The position numbers and the translations under genes were made by a program. Of a DNA stretch of 24,313 nt, positions 1 to 10,700 are shown in pieces. Numbering within the stretch: the first letter of the stretch is position 1; each line of letters begins with the position of its first letter. The notes below the pieces were generated by a model that had not been told where the DNA came from, searched no databases, and worked only from the letters and a program-made list of their open reading frames with translations. This DNA comes from Ectocarpus siliculosus (lineage: Eukaryota > Sar > Phaeophyceae > Ectocarpales > Ectocarpaceae), in contig FN649746.1 in NCBI GenBank assembly GCA_000310025.1, positions 643,526 to 667,838 of the forward strand, written 5' to 3'.

Positions 1-273
1 CCCCCCCCCCCCCCGTAAGCACCAGTCAGTATTGTTTCAAAGGGGACCCCCTCCCCGCCGCTGATGTGAAACAAACTTCCGGTGGGGTCACCGGTCACCC
101 CGCGAGTGGCCCCTCACACCTTCGTGAGTTACTATCTTGCAGCTGCCGCTTTTGGGGGCTCTGTCCTCATCTGTAGGGCCCGTTCTAAAATCAGAACCCA
201 AATTTCCCCGATTGAAAACACGGAACGATGAAAATAAAACCCGGCCTTTTTTCCGCTGGTTACGTTCGTGATC
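1..273. other. Left edge: C-run and unassigned sequence
   Basis: The window starts with 14 consecutive C and has further C/G runs near 46-60 and 89-115. No coding frame or RNA gene is recognised. The run may be a sequencing or assembly edge. Confidence 0.5.
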
Positions 274-834
274 TCATCGCAAAATATCTTTCCATCGCTG
301 TATACACGATGTTACACCACAAAGGCTCTTGTTCTTGACACCACGTCGGAACTGAGCACGTGTTCTCATGACCAGGTTCTTACATTTTGAGTTTTTCGAG
401 CCTGCATTTCTTAACTTCGAGCGAGCGCCATCTGTATTAGGTACTACCACATCGATCGCGTCTCCTTTCTTCCGGAAGAACTTTAGATGTGATTCTCGGT
501 ATTCCACATGTGGGAAGTACAAAACCACCGAAAATAATGCCCAAAGCACAAAGGAAAAAACTGCATTTCGCATTTGAACTCGCACTCCGAAACTCACCGA
601 ACGCGCTGAGAAGCAAGCAGCGAAAAACCATCCCTGCCGCAGATTCCGGTGTCTTAACCTGGCCAGCAAATACTGTAGTTCATCGACCATACCATGATTT
701 GGACGCACCAAAACCAAAACTGCTGTTACCGTGGGGAATATCATACACCATTTGTTCACAGCTGTCCCAAGCAGTGTACCGAGAGTATGTTGCTGTTGTA
801 TCCACGTCAAAAAACGTTCCAAGAAGATACACAT
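274..834 (-). CDS. Hypothetical membrane protein ORF
   Basis: This is an ATG-to-TGA open frame of 186 codons. A TAA lies immediately upstream of the ATG, so the start is well defined if it is a single-exon gene. It has two hydrophobic stretches (MIFPTVTAVLVLV and VFSFVLWALFSVVLYFP), with basic patches between and after them, and a long Lys/Arg-rich C-terminus. No family is recognised. It follows 972-1373 on the same strand in another frame, with 137 bp between, so both may be pieces of one split gene. Overlapping frames are also open on the plus strand (489-893, 731-1123), which lowers confidence. Confidence 0.3.
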   Translation of the reverse strand: MCIFLERFLTWIQQQHTLGTLLGTAVNKWCMIFPTVTAVLVLVRPNHGMVDELQYLLARLRHRNLRQGWFFAACFSARSVSFGVRVQMRNAVFSFVLWALFSVVLYFPHVEYRESHLKFFRKKGDAIDVVVPNTDGARSKLRNAGSKNSKCKNLVMRTRAQFRRGVKNKSLCGVTSCIQRWKDILR

Positions 835-971
835 TTATTTGGAGCGAATTTGCCACGCTGGCTTTTGTGTTGGATGGTGCTCACGCGGGATGATGAACCC
901 GACGGTACATACTTCTACAACATTATCCAGCGTGCTGGAAGACCAATCCCCATTCCGTCCCTCAACACAGT

Positions 972-1373
972 CTACCGTACAGCGAACCAAACCGAAAGAA
1001 CCAACACGCATCGCTGCCGGGCCATCTCAACATGAATACCATTTGTTTTGCGCAGCCTCAGGTCACAGCAACTCGCCATCCGTAGCAAGGAGCGAAAACA
1101 ACGCAGCTCAAAAGGAATGGTAGACAACCACGTTGGCACCGACGAAAGCAGTTCTTGGAGAACCAGTATAGCCCGCGCCTTGTGCATCCTACTCTTGAGG
1201 ATGCACAGTGGTGCGGCCACAATTAAGAACTCCTCCACTGCCGAACAGAACGAAAGCAGGCAGAAAGCACGCCAGACGTATAAAAAATATGAGAGCCACA
1301 CACATGGCTCCAAATAGGTTATAGCCCACAAAACACGCAAAACGTTCGACGCAACCCTATTATTACATGAGCG
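972..1373 (-). other. Hydrophobic open frame, in frame with the kinase stop
   Basis: Directly after the kinase TAG the same frame stays open for 133 codons down to a TAG at 972-974. There is no ATG near its beginning (the earliest usable codon by bacterial rules is TTG, irrelevant here). The product is rich in hydrophobic runs: WLSYFLYVWRAFCLLSF, FLIVAAPLCIL, VLVLSVWFAV. It could be a further exon reached by splicing out the stop, an exon of a separate membrane-protein gene, or chance openness in a 3' UTR. No family is recognised. Confidence 0.25.
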
Positions 1374-1740
1374 CTACTGAGCGTAGCGTTGTCGCAGGTC
1401 GCAGGTTTCCCACAGCAATACGCAACGCCACGGCCTTGTATAGTACTGTTGATCGTGGCGCGTCAAAACGCCTTCTTTTGTTGCCGGGGGGCAACACGGG
1501 AAACAAATGAATGCCTGACTCGCCTGCATGGACAACATGTCTTTGAGCTTGTTTGCCCTCGGTCGCTTTCGCGGATCTTGGTCCCAACACGAGGTGATGA
1601 GCGTTTCCTGGCCAACAGGACTCCCACGTGGGATCGGAAGACGGCCGCCATTGCCCACGTGAACTACAATCTTGTCCATGATGCGTACCTCTTCCCATGG
1701 AACCTTGAGAGTGAGCATCTGCCAACAGATGACCGCAAAG
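1374..1740 (-). CDS. Membrane-kinase gene, kinase C-lobe and C-terminal exon
   Basis: The acceptor is TTCCCGCTCAG; the first base completes the split Ser codon, giving SFAVICWQMLTLKVPWEEV (helix F and following). Later SCWDQDPRKRP with the conserved helix-I Arg marks the end of the kinase fold, and LKDMLSMQ closes it. A 48-residue Cys/Arg-rich tail runs to TAG at 1374-1376. An alternative is a GC-AG intron starting at CAG-GCGAGT directly after SMQ, which would remove this tail. Confidence 0.8.
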
Positions 1741-4700
1741 CTGAGCGGGAAAACACGCACAGACGGGAGGTAGGTGGTACGTCAGGGTTTTGCTGACGCA
1801 CGGTACCGTATTGTGCAGTATCAACAAAAGTTTAAATACTTACGAGCGTTCGCCGCGGCTCGTTTTTCGGCGATACATGAACGTGAGTCTGCGGGCCTGG
1901 CATACTAGTCTAGCTCAAGGTTCAAGGCTATTCCTCGATGTGTGTATCTACCTGCTACTCGTGAAAAATACTAAAAAAAAAAAAAGGCGAGCAGCACGCA
2001 GATAGCTTAGACTACACCGGAATAAATAATCGCAACCAGAGGTTTCCGCTAGGATATACTCCGTTTATGCCTTTTTCGGTCTCCGTGGCGCAAGAAATCC
2101 TAATCCTCGAACAACACAAGTCGTACCTGAAGACATCACTGCATGATGTGCATTCTTGCATGTCCATCACCTCGGGAGCAGCCCACTCGTATGTCCAACC
2201 GCGCGGGGCTGTAGAATCGCCAACTGGCTGTTCATGCACCCAACTGGAAAGCCCGAAGTCCGCCAGCTGACAGAGCAAGCAAGCAACGAAACGACGCAGT
2301 CAGAGCGAATGCCGTTTGAAAAATGCATGTTTCGGGCTCGCCAGACCTATAATTTAGATAAAGCAGCCATGAATGTATTGGCTACGAAATTAATACCAGT
2401 CAAAGCAATTTCGGCTGGGTCTCTCGTGGGTGCATTGATATGGTGCGGACGGGCCCGCTAAAGCCATAGCACCAGTGGTCTGGGGAAAGGGGGCTAAGCA
2501 CGAGGTTCTGCGACTGCAAAGAAAGGCTCGCCAAGAACGTCTGCACGTGGGAACGCCAGATGCCGGCCTGTTGAGATCGATATCAATAATATGGAGTAAT
2601 ATTTGTAATAGCTTTTGGTATCCCATTCCTTGGCCTTGTCATCCAAGTGTTGGTTTAGAGCAAACACAAAAAAAACTCCGGAGCACGAAGTAATTGTTTC
2701 CGGTGTCTCGTCTCACCTTCGCTTTTCCATCCCAGTCAAGCAAAATGTTGGCGGGTTTGATGTCGCCGTGAATCACGCCCTCCCCGTGCAGGTAGGCTAC
2801 CGCGGCGGCTATGTCCATCAATATGCCCCGCTGAAGGTCGACGCCGCTGGCTAGCTCGTCCTGCCCTGTTGTTGCTGCTGCCGCCGCGGCAGCGCGTGCG
2901 GCGATGAAGCGTTCCAGCGTCCCGCCGTTGACGAACTCCATGATAATGATGGTCTGTGGTGATGGCAGTCCATGTGGAACGACAATCAATCTACAATCAA
3001 CGTTGGATTGGCGTTCAGGATAGGCAAACAGGCGGGCGAGTTGTAAGGTAGCAAGAGAGAGGCTAGATACATAGTCGACACACCTTGCCTGACCACACGA
3101 GAGAGATGGGCAGACCCACAGCCCGAAGCCTAACGAGGAGTCAGGCTATCTGAAATACGTCTCCTATCGCCACGAGCATCAAGTTTGAAGGCAACCACGC
3201 CGACCGGATGGCGAGCCGAGACTCGGTTCGGTAGATTGGATTATCCTTTGAATAGTCTAAAATACCCGGTCAGTGCATAGTCACTGCCACAAAAATGCCC
3301 GATTAGGATTGCCGAAGACGCTACGGGTGTACGTACCTCCTCGACCAAACGGTACTGAACGATGCGGTGACCTACAGATACACAAGGGAGCAATGCGTGC
3401 GCACGCACGCACTGCTCCCAAAAATATGAGTTTTTTTCGCGGAAACAGCAGGATTTTCGGTTTTAGTTGTACACAGTACAATCGAGAAGCTGTGCGCACA
3501 AGTACTATGACTATCCATGTAGAAAAGAGGCTTAAACATGCTCCGTATCTGTGGTGGTAGCCCGCTCTGCTTGTTTACCCTGCCGTGACGTGTTTCACCG
3601 TCGTCCTCTCGCTGCTGTCGTCACGGTTTTCTGTCTCGTGGACACCTTGCTGTATCCAGTCGAAGGTGGGCTTCTCCGCCTGTTTGCCCTCAGCTAAAGC
3701 TTTCGTGTGTCTTGTGACGTGTGTGGGGGGGACCCTGTCCCGTCGCCTGCAACTAACTTTCTCGTGGTTCAGCAGTGTGGGGTACTTGAAAGCGTTCGTT
3801 TTTTGGGGTTCTCTGGAAAACCTGCCAAGGCTTATTTTGGTGGTTCGGAAACAACGCCCCACAAAAATAAAGCCAGTCCCAGCATCTTTTGGCGGCTACA
3901 TGTATGTACGCACGACCGGCGTCGTTCGAGACCCTCACGTAACGGGCAAAGTGCAGACGAGCCCGTGTCCCTTGAGGGAAAAAAACACGAGATACGGTAC
4001 AGCTGTGCCGGAGATACCCACCCAGGCCGTGTCCAAATTGACATGTATTTAGAGAATACAAGAGTTGATGTGTATAGTATTGGCACATGGAAACGATTGG
4101 TATTTTCGGTCTGACTGACGTAGTGAGCCATTCGCAGTCTCACAGTTACATAGCGCTCCCAAGGGGATCCCGTCGGACGTCCCTCATGCTGTTGCACATT
4201 ACAGACAGCACAGCGGCATAAATGAAGGAATCGAAACGAACGGCTGTACATAATGTCCCGCTTGGTACAACGTTCGACAGCAGTTACGTCGTATTCGTGC
4301 TTTTTTTTTACGGTCTCGTGTATCGCGCCGTGCATTTGACTGACTCATGGGTGGAAATCCGCGCGTGCGCTTTGCCGGGTCATCGGCATGCCTCCTGAGT
4401 GAAGCCTTACACCAAAACATTGTCAGCATGTGTGTTACGCGGCCGGTTATAGCGGGAAGGGGGGAATTGCCGATGCTGTCGAAGTCAAACTGGAACACGC
4501 ACCGATGTCCAGCATCTGTTGGGGATCATGCAGCCCAGGATTTCTGCTGACGTTGCAGTGAACAGTGTTGTCGTTGCATAGAACTAGCCCGAACGTTGCC
4601 TACGTTGCACAAGTGTAAGTCTTATACTAACATGCATGGCGAAATGTCTGAGGCAAGCGTATGACTGCTACGTCTGCACGGTCAGCTTCACGTCACCTGA

Positions 4701-7700
4701 CTCGGCTGGTGGACTATGCCGTCTAGCACGTTCACGATATGCGGCGACTTAAGGCGCCGCAACGTCTCCACCTCGCTTTCCAGGGTCTTCTGGCGAATGG
4801 CAAACTCTTCGTCGTTGTCCTCGTAGTCTCCCATTGAAATCACCTTAGCCGCCGCGTTCATGCCCCTGTAGTCGACTAGTTTCACCTGCAGCAGCAAGGT
4901 TCGAGGGGGGGAAATGGCGAGGACCGAGGTCTTATCTAACACCATGATGATAACCTTTGACAACCTTCCCGACGGATTCGCTGTTGTCAATGGCAATGAG
5001 CGTGCTCCAAAACCCGCATTTGGTCGGTACACAGCGCCGGAGCTTGCGCTTTGGCCGGCGGCAGTCAGTGCACGCGGTGGCAAATCATCTGTTATCGTTG
5101 TCCATCCGCGCCCGATATTTTGCACGTGCGCTCCCACTCGCTCGCACCCAACCCGCGGCGAGACGTTTCAAGGAGGGAGTTTGGCGAAGGTTACCTACCA
5201 TGCGAACAATTGTACGAGGATGACCATGATACTCCGGAGTATGATATTTTGACGGGTGCTGCGCCCGACCGATACTCCGGAGTGTGCTATTTGGACGGGT
5301 GCTGCGGCCAATCACGCCAAGCAATGGAAATCACCTGCTCGACGACAAAAACGTGCGTCGAGTTGGCAACAAAATATCACAAAAAGCCATGAATGAGTAT
5401 CAAAGGACGGACCAACCTGGCCGAATGCTCCCGATCCCAGGAAGTCTCCCAAACCCAGAAAGTCCACGCGAAGCGGAGGGGTGTCGTCGTCATGCGAGGA
5501 ACTCGAACGAAAAATATCTAAATATTTGGCCAGCAACATTTCCCGCTGCGCGTGAAAAACGTCGGGGCGAGGATTGTTAAGAATTAGTAATTGAACTGCC
5601 AACGCGTGCATTGATTGCCTGCCGGCCAAAAGCAAGGCAAAACCATTACTCACAAGCTCCATCGCTCTGTACCGACTAGGCACGGGTTTTGGATCATACT
5701 CATCCTAGCAAAAAACGTCGGGAAGAGTGTCAAGGGCTAAGATAGAGGCAAATACCATGAACTGTCAAGCCACGACATAAGGCCTGCTCGTGTGAAATAG
5801 GCGCTCATGTACCGTAAGGGCGCAGAATATGACATTCCACACGAATTGCTTGATGTATGGTAGGTCCCCCAAGCCTGACAACTGCCGAAAAGAAGGAAAT
5901 ATTGTTCAGACGTAGTCGGCACAACAATCTGAGGTATATTTTGAAATCATTTTCGAATTCCCCAGAGGCATTCCGTTCCCTGTGTTGGGAGGTACCGATG
6001 CAGGAAGGAGGACCCAAGTCCACGCTTTCACAGAAAGGTGCAGCAGGCACGAGAAGTAGCGTAGAAATTGAGACTGCACAGGAGAATCGAACACAGAGAG
6101 AAGCGCAATAACGCGGCTCCACTGTGGAAGCCAGGTTATACGTTTGTTCCTTCCTCCGTGAGTTACAGAGAATACTTTTTGCCAACGGTACGGAAGCAGC
6201 CAAGGCCGACCATAGCACAGCAAAGATAACCACTAATCTCTATTAGCACCCTACGACAAGGTGTTCCCAAGGCCACCCCCCAAAAGCGGCGGGCAGCCTT
6301 ACATATATAGTCTATCTACAGCAGCCCCGTCCTTGCTGGCCTTGACGCAATCTTTGTGGGATCAACAGAGATTCTTGTCCAGCAATACACCGTAACCAAC
6401 CGTCGCTATATACAATCCCCCTCTTTTCTAGAAAAGTGTGCTCGCCATCTCGTTGTACTGGGCACCCTCACACGTCGAAGCGTGCAACCAGTATTGACTC
6501 CACCCTCACCTCCCAGGGGTAAAGCGTGTCCACCGTGGTGCGATCCGTTTGCCATCCACCTAAGAAGCCAGGCAGCCAGCCCCCCTTTCGATGGAGCACG
6601 CGCATGAAAGTGTCGTTACGAAAGCTCTCCGCTGGCGGACTTTGCGAATATAATCCGTTTACTGTGTGTGTGGGGGGGGTACTCATGTTTTGCAGCCTTG
6701 GTTGTTAGACCATTGACCACGAGGACGGAGAATGTTTCCCGCGGGACGGATCGCCGATGGCTTCCCAACGCCACCCATTAAGGCCCTGTAAATAACACTT
6801 TTGTCGTTGAGAAATCGAGCCCTACAAATCGGCCCAAGGAAGGTGTTATCTTATGTCACATACGGTGGTACCGCCTTCCGAGGCCATCGAGATTTTTCAT
6901 CCCGTCCGTGCAGTCTTAAGGATACGACACAGAATCCTGGTCACAACCTTTAAGGGGGGACTCCTAAAAAAGCGACCCACAGGCTGAGTTCTTACAGGCT
7001 AAGGTGGTACAAGGAGTGTGAAGTGGGTTAGATATTGACGAAGGGGAAACGTTCGACGCGGACAGCCTAGGGGGGCAGAAGAAGGGCATACCAGAGGATT
7101 TTGAGAAGAGAGCCGACCAGAATATACGGAAAGAGACCTGGGAAAAGGAGGCTCTAGAAGGGTACGGAAGGGTAAACGAAGTAAGAGGGTTCAAGGAGCC
7201 TTGAATGGACCAATGGATGAAGGGACAAAGTTGAAAGCAAAAAATAGGACGGGTGACATTGACCTCCGATAACGAAGACGGAGATTTAGGAAGATAGACG
7301 AGGACGACGACAAGTTCAAACGTGAATGTGGCACCACCGAGTTCTAAGACAGGATTCATGTAGTTGGGGAACGCCCGCTTTACGCTAAGGAGAGAGAAGT
7401 CAGTGTAGATGGCTGAGCTATGTAGGAAAATAAAACATGCCAGACAGAGGGGAGGTTTCAAGCATGGGACAAAGAGGAGGAGACGGTAGCGGTACTGGGG
7501 GTATAAGAAGTGGACTAAGAAGACCAGGGACTAGTAGACAGGTAGGGAGGGAAAATATTGTTGCACCACCTTTGGCAAAGTAGGAAGGAACGCCGTAGAT
7601 TCACCGATACGTGTTGGAATCTGCCACAACGTGGAGAAATAGAGGTTTGAAAATCCGTCCAGGGGGTGTGGTATCTTGTGTCGCATATGGCACCTACACC

Positions 7701-10700
7701 GGTGATAATTACGTGATGCCGTCAGAACGCCGTACATACATAACCTTGTCAACCATCCCACAGATAGATTCAGATAGATTCAGATAGATTCGGGACCCCG
7801 TTTTCGGTTTTTGTTGATCACACAGCTTTATGGACGAGAACAGCGAGCCATCATGTATTCCACATTGATCGACTGGGAATGGGATGGAATACTTCGTGGT
7901 AGCACCATTGTGACCACGGAAAGCGCGCCGTCCCCCAACACCCCGAATGAGCAATAAGCGGTAGGGCATAGGTACTGACTCAGTGGAGTCGGAGTATTGT
8001 TTTTTGAACGTGAAGACAACACACACCATTGACATTTGACAGTCACCTTTGCCTTCGCTACGTCGTCGAGGCGCGATTTTGCCTCTTCCACCCGCTGCTT
8101 GTAGAGACAAGACTCCTCGCACTCGTCCATCGCCCCCTGTCGAATTTTGTGCTGAATGACCTGTGGCACCGCGGAGCGGAGGACAGCTCATAATTTTCTG
8201 CATCTCTTTGCTGTTTTAGATTTATCGAAGTGGTGGAAGCAAGTACTGTAGAGAGTAAGGAGGGGAAGTCGGCAAACAAACTTCCCAACCCCAACAACAC
8301 AACACGCCACTAAAGGGTCGATTGAGCGAGAGAGACGCGAAGATAGATATAATACTACGTTTGGTTTTGTGTGGCACAATCCAACCTGCGGCGCGGAGGA
8401 CACAAAATAAGTGGTGGAAGTAAGTAGAGAACGAGAAAGTGGAGTCGGCAAGCAAAACCCAACCCCAATACAAAAAGCTATTGGAGGGTCAATCGAGCGA
8501 GAGAGAAACCAAGATATGATACTTCAACACTAATGGACTACAGATTGGCCCTCCTGTGAGCAGGGGTCTGTACGCCAAGCTTGGACTACTGGAAGAGCTA
8601 ATTTTGAAATTCAATGAAAGAGAGCCCCACCAGAAACGTTTGGTGCTGCTTAGACGCTAGAACTAGCCGCTCACGAGCAACTACAGCCCAAGACACTGCT
8701 CTAGTTTGACTACCATGGTGTCTGAGAGTCTTCGCATACCCTGGAAAGCAGCGCTGGATGGTTATATGTCACGTGTGAGCTTCGGGGCTTGAACTTGAGT
8801 TTTTGCTCCAAAAAAGCGGAGATTTCACGTACGCACTTCAATACACGGCGCGGTGCTGTGTGTCATCCCTACTTGGCCAATCGAAAAACGGAAACAACGA
8901 AATTTGGGCTTGTCTGTTGTAGCGTCAGATGCCTAAAATTGTAGCGATTGTGCGGATGCTACGGGGCAAACATTTTCCGTTTAATGTTTTTGCCCGAAAA
9001 AGGCCCGAAAATCACCAAAAAGCGTGCAGACCCCTCTGATATTTCACAGACTATTTCTGGCCCCTGAAATAACGCTTCTGTTGATGCAGCCTCCCACACT
9101 ACTAGTTTCAAGTTATGGTTGCCACGGAGCCCCCCACGTATGACGAGCCTTCGCGTTTGAACCCCCCCTTTCTTTCCCTTTGGGATACAGCCCGGCCTTA
9201 AAGCGTTGGTCGAGCATCGTTTACTGGAAGAACACCGCGACTTTTTTACCTCTGCTAAGACCTTAGGCGTTAAGGGGTTGGTCGCATATCGCCTGCCTTA
9301 GTTGAAAAACGGTTACTTTCTTACCTCTGCTAAAGCCCCAAGGGCGCCGTCGAGCATCGACACCTCCTCCACGAGGCGAGCAGCCGGATACCCGTGGAGA
9401 ATGTTCTCCGAGTTCTGTTGGGCAGGTTGATGTTGCGAGCGGCCAAGGTCCACAACGACAACGAAAATGCAGTCTCTATTTATCATTAGTCGCTGTTGTC
9501 GGTGGCTACCACACTAACTAGCTGACCCAAAGCTAAAAGCCCGTGGTCACAAACCGCACCATGACGTGCGCTGGTGATTGAACGCACGACGTAAGTCCAC
9601 TGTGAGGGGGCTCGAGCACGGGTGGTACCTTCAAAAGTACTGGACTTCAATATATCATAGACTTGGGATGCGATCCAACTGGCTGAAATGGCGGACCCAA
9701 AAACGCTATCCACAACCAGTCATCCACCCGCAATGTCGACTATTGTCACTTGGTTACTCGCAGACACCGACGCACCCTCTGGTCGCACGTAGGCTCTGTG
9801 ACGCGCAGTACACGCACATGGCAGTTAGACTCCATTTTTGTCCAGCGTAAAAATACCCAATTAAACTCACCCTCAGTAGCCCATGCTGCCGTAGATCGTC
9901 CACCAGCGAAGCCAATGGTTCGGGCCACCTAACTCCACTGTTTTGAGCTTCTGCCTGTAGCAGCTGCAGTCTCGAAGCATGTACACTCATGTCGTCGGAT
10001 GAGCTGTTATTCACAAATTCTACCGCGGCGGACCTCAAGGCTCCACCAAAAAGATCGGACAGAGACTCCGAAGACTCCGAATTTGCGTCCAAGTTGTCTG
10101 AACTCCTAGAACGCGGAAGCGCCACATCTTGTACATCCTGTGCCGGCACAGCGTCAGCCGGTTCCGGCAGGACGTCATCCTGTGCCGGCAGGACGTCAGC
10201 TTGTGCCCGCAAGGCGTCCTCCTCTGTCGGAAAGTCCTCGTCAGCGTGTGCCGACCTCATCCTGTGTCGGAAAGGCCTCATCAGCTTGTGACGACCTTTG
10301 CGTTCCTGGACATTGGAATCGAAAGAAAATCGTGTGGGTATGTGTGCCAAGGAAAGCTTACAGTAAAGTGTGCGTATGATAGCACTCACTTCTGATATAC
10401 AGTTTGTGGCGTTGGTCGCCTACCGGTCTATTTAGAACAACGAATCACGCTCAATACGGTAGGGGTATCGAACGAGCGTTTGGTGCCAAAGTCACGAGCA
10501 AGAACGGAATGGCGTCACAACTCCGTTCTCGCGCGCTGACTCATTTTTCGGGATTGTATCACGCAAGTATTTAGTCCCAACGGGGTGAAACTTCGCATGC
10601 ACGACTATATATTCAGGCGACGTCATCTGATAATCTCAACGGGGTGAAAACCCGCGCCTGGAAGGGGCGGGCCGACCGCGCATTGTAAACCATGATGCGG

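Larger units (their letters stand above)
5705..8046 (-). other. Kinase intron, 2342 bp, with purine-rich insert
   Basis: The intron lies between the charged-helix exon and the pre-kinase exon. It contains a purine-rich block (about 6960-7540), a pair of similar 25-30 bp segments about 825 bp apart (near 6843 and 7667), and a triple 11-mer (7763-7790). No kinase exon is needed inside because both flanking exons are phase 0. Confidence 0.55.
8161..9870 (-). other. Kinase intron, 1710 bp, with duplications
   Basis: The intron lies between the linker exon and the charged-helix exon. It holds a diverged segmental duplication (8163-8355 and 8370-8525) and imperfect 75-bp-period repeats (about 9190-9340). 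No further exon is needed, as phases match across it. Confidence 0.5.

Noticed and set aside
1389-1796. 135-codon plus-strand ORF
   Set aside because: Antisense shadow of the kinase C-lobe exon.
3585-4052. 155-codon plus-strand ORF
   Set aside because: It lies inside a kinase intron whose flanking exons join perfectly, has no motif, and is overlapped by equally long frames on both strands.
9486-9713. Possible extra kinase-gene exon (SWIASQVYDILKSSTFE)
   Set aside because: The splice borders give a phase that does not match the flanking phase-0 exons; the phase-compatible frame has a stop.
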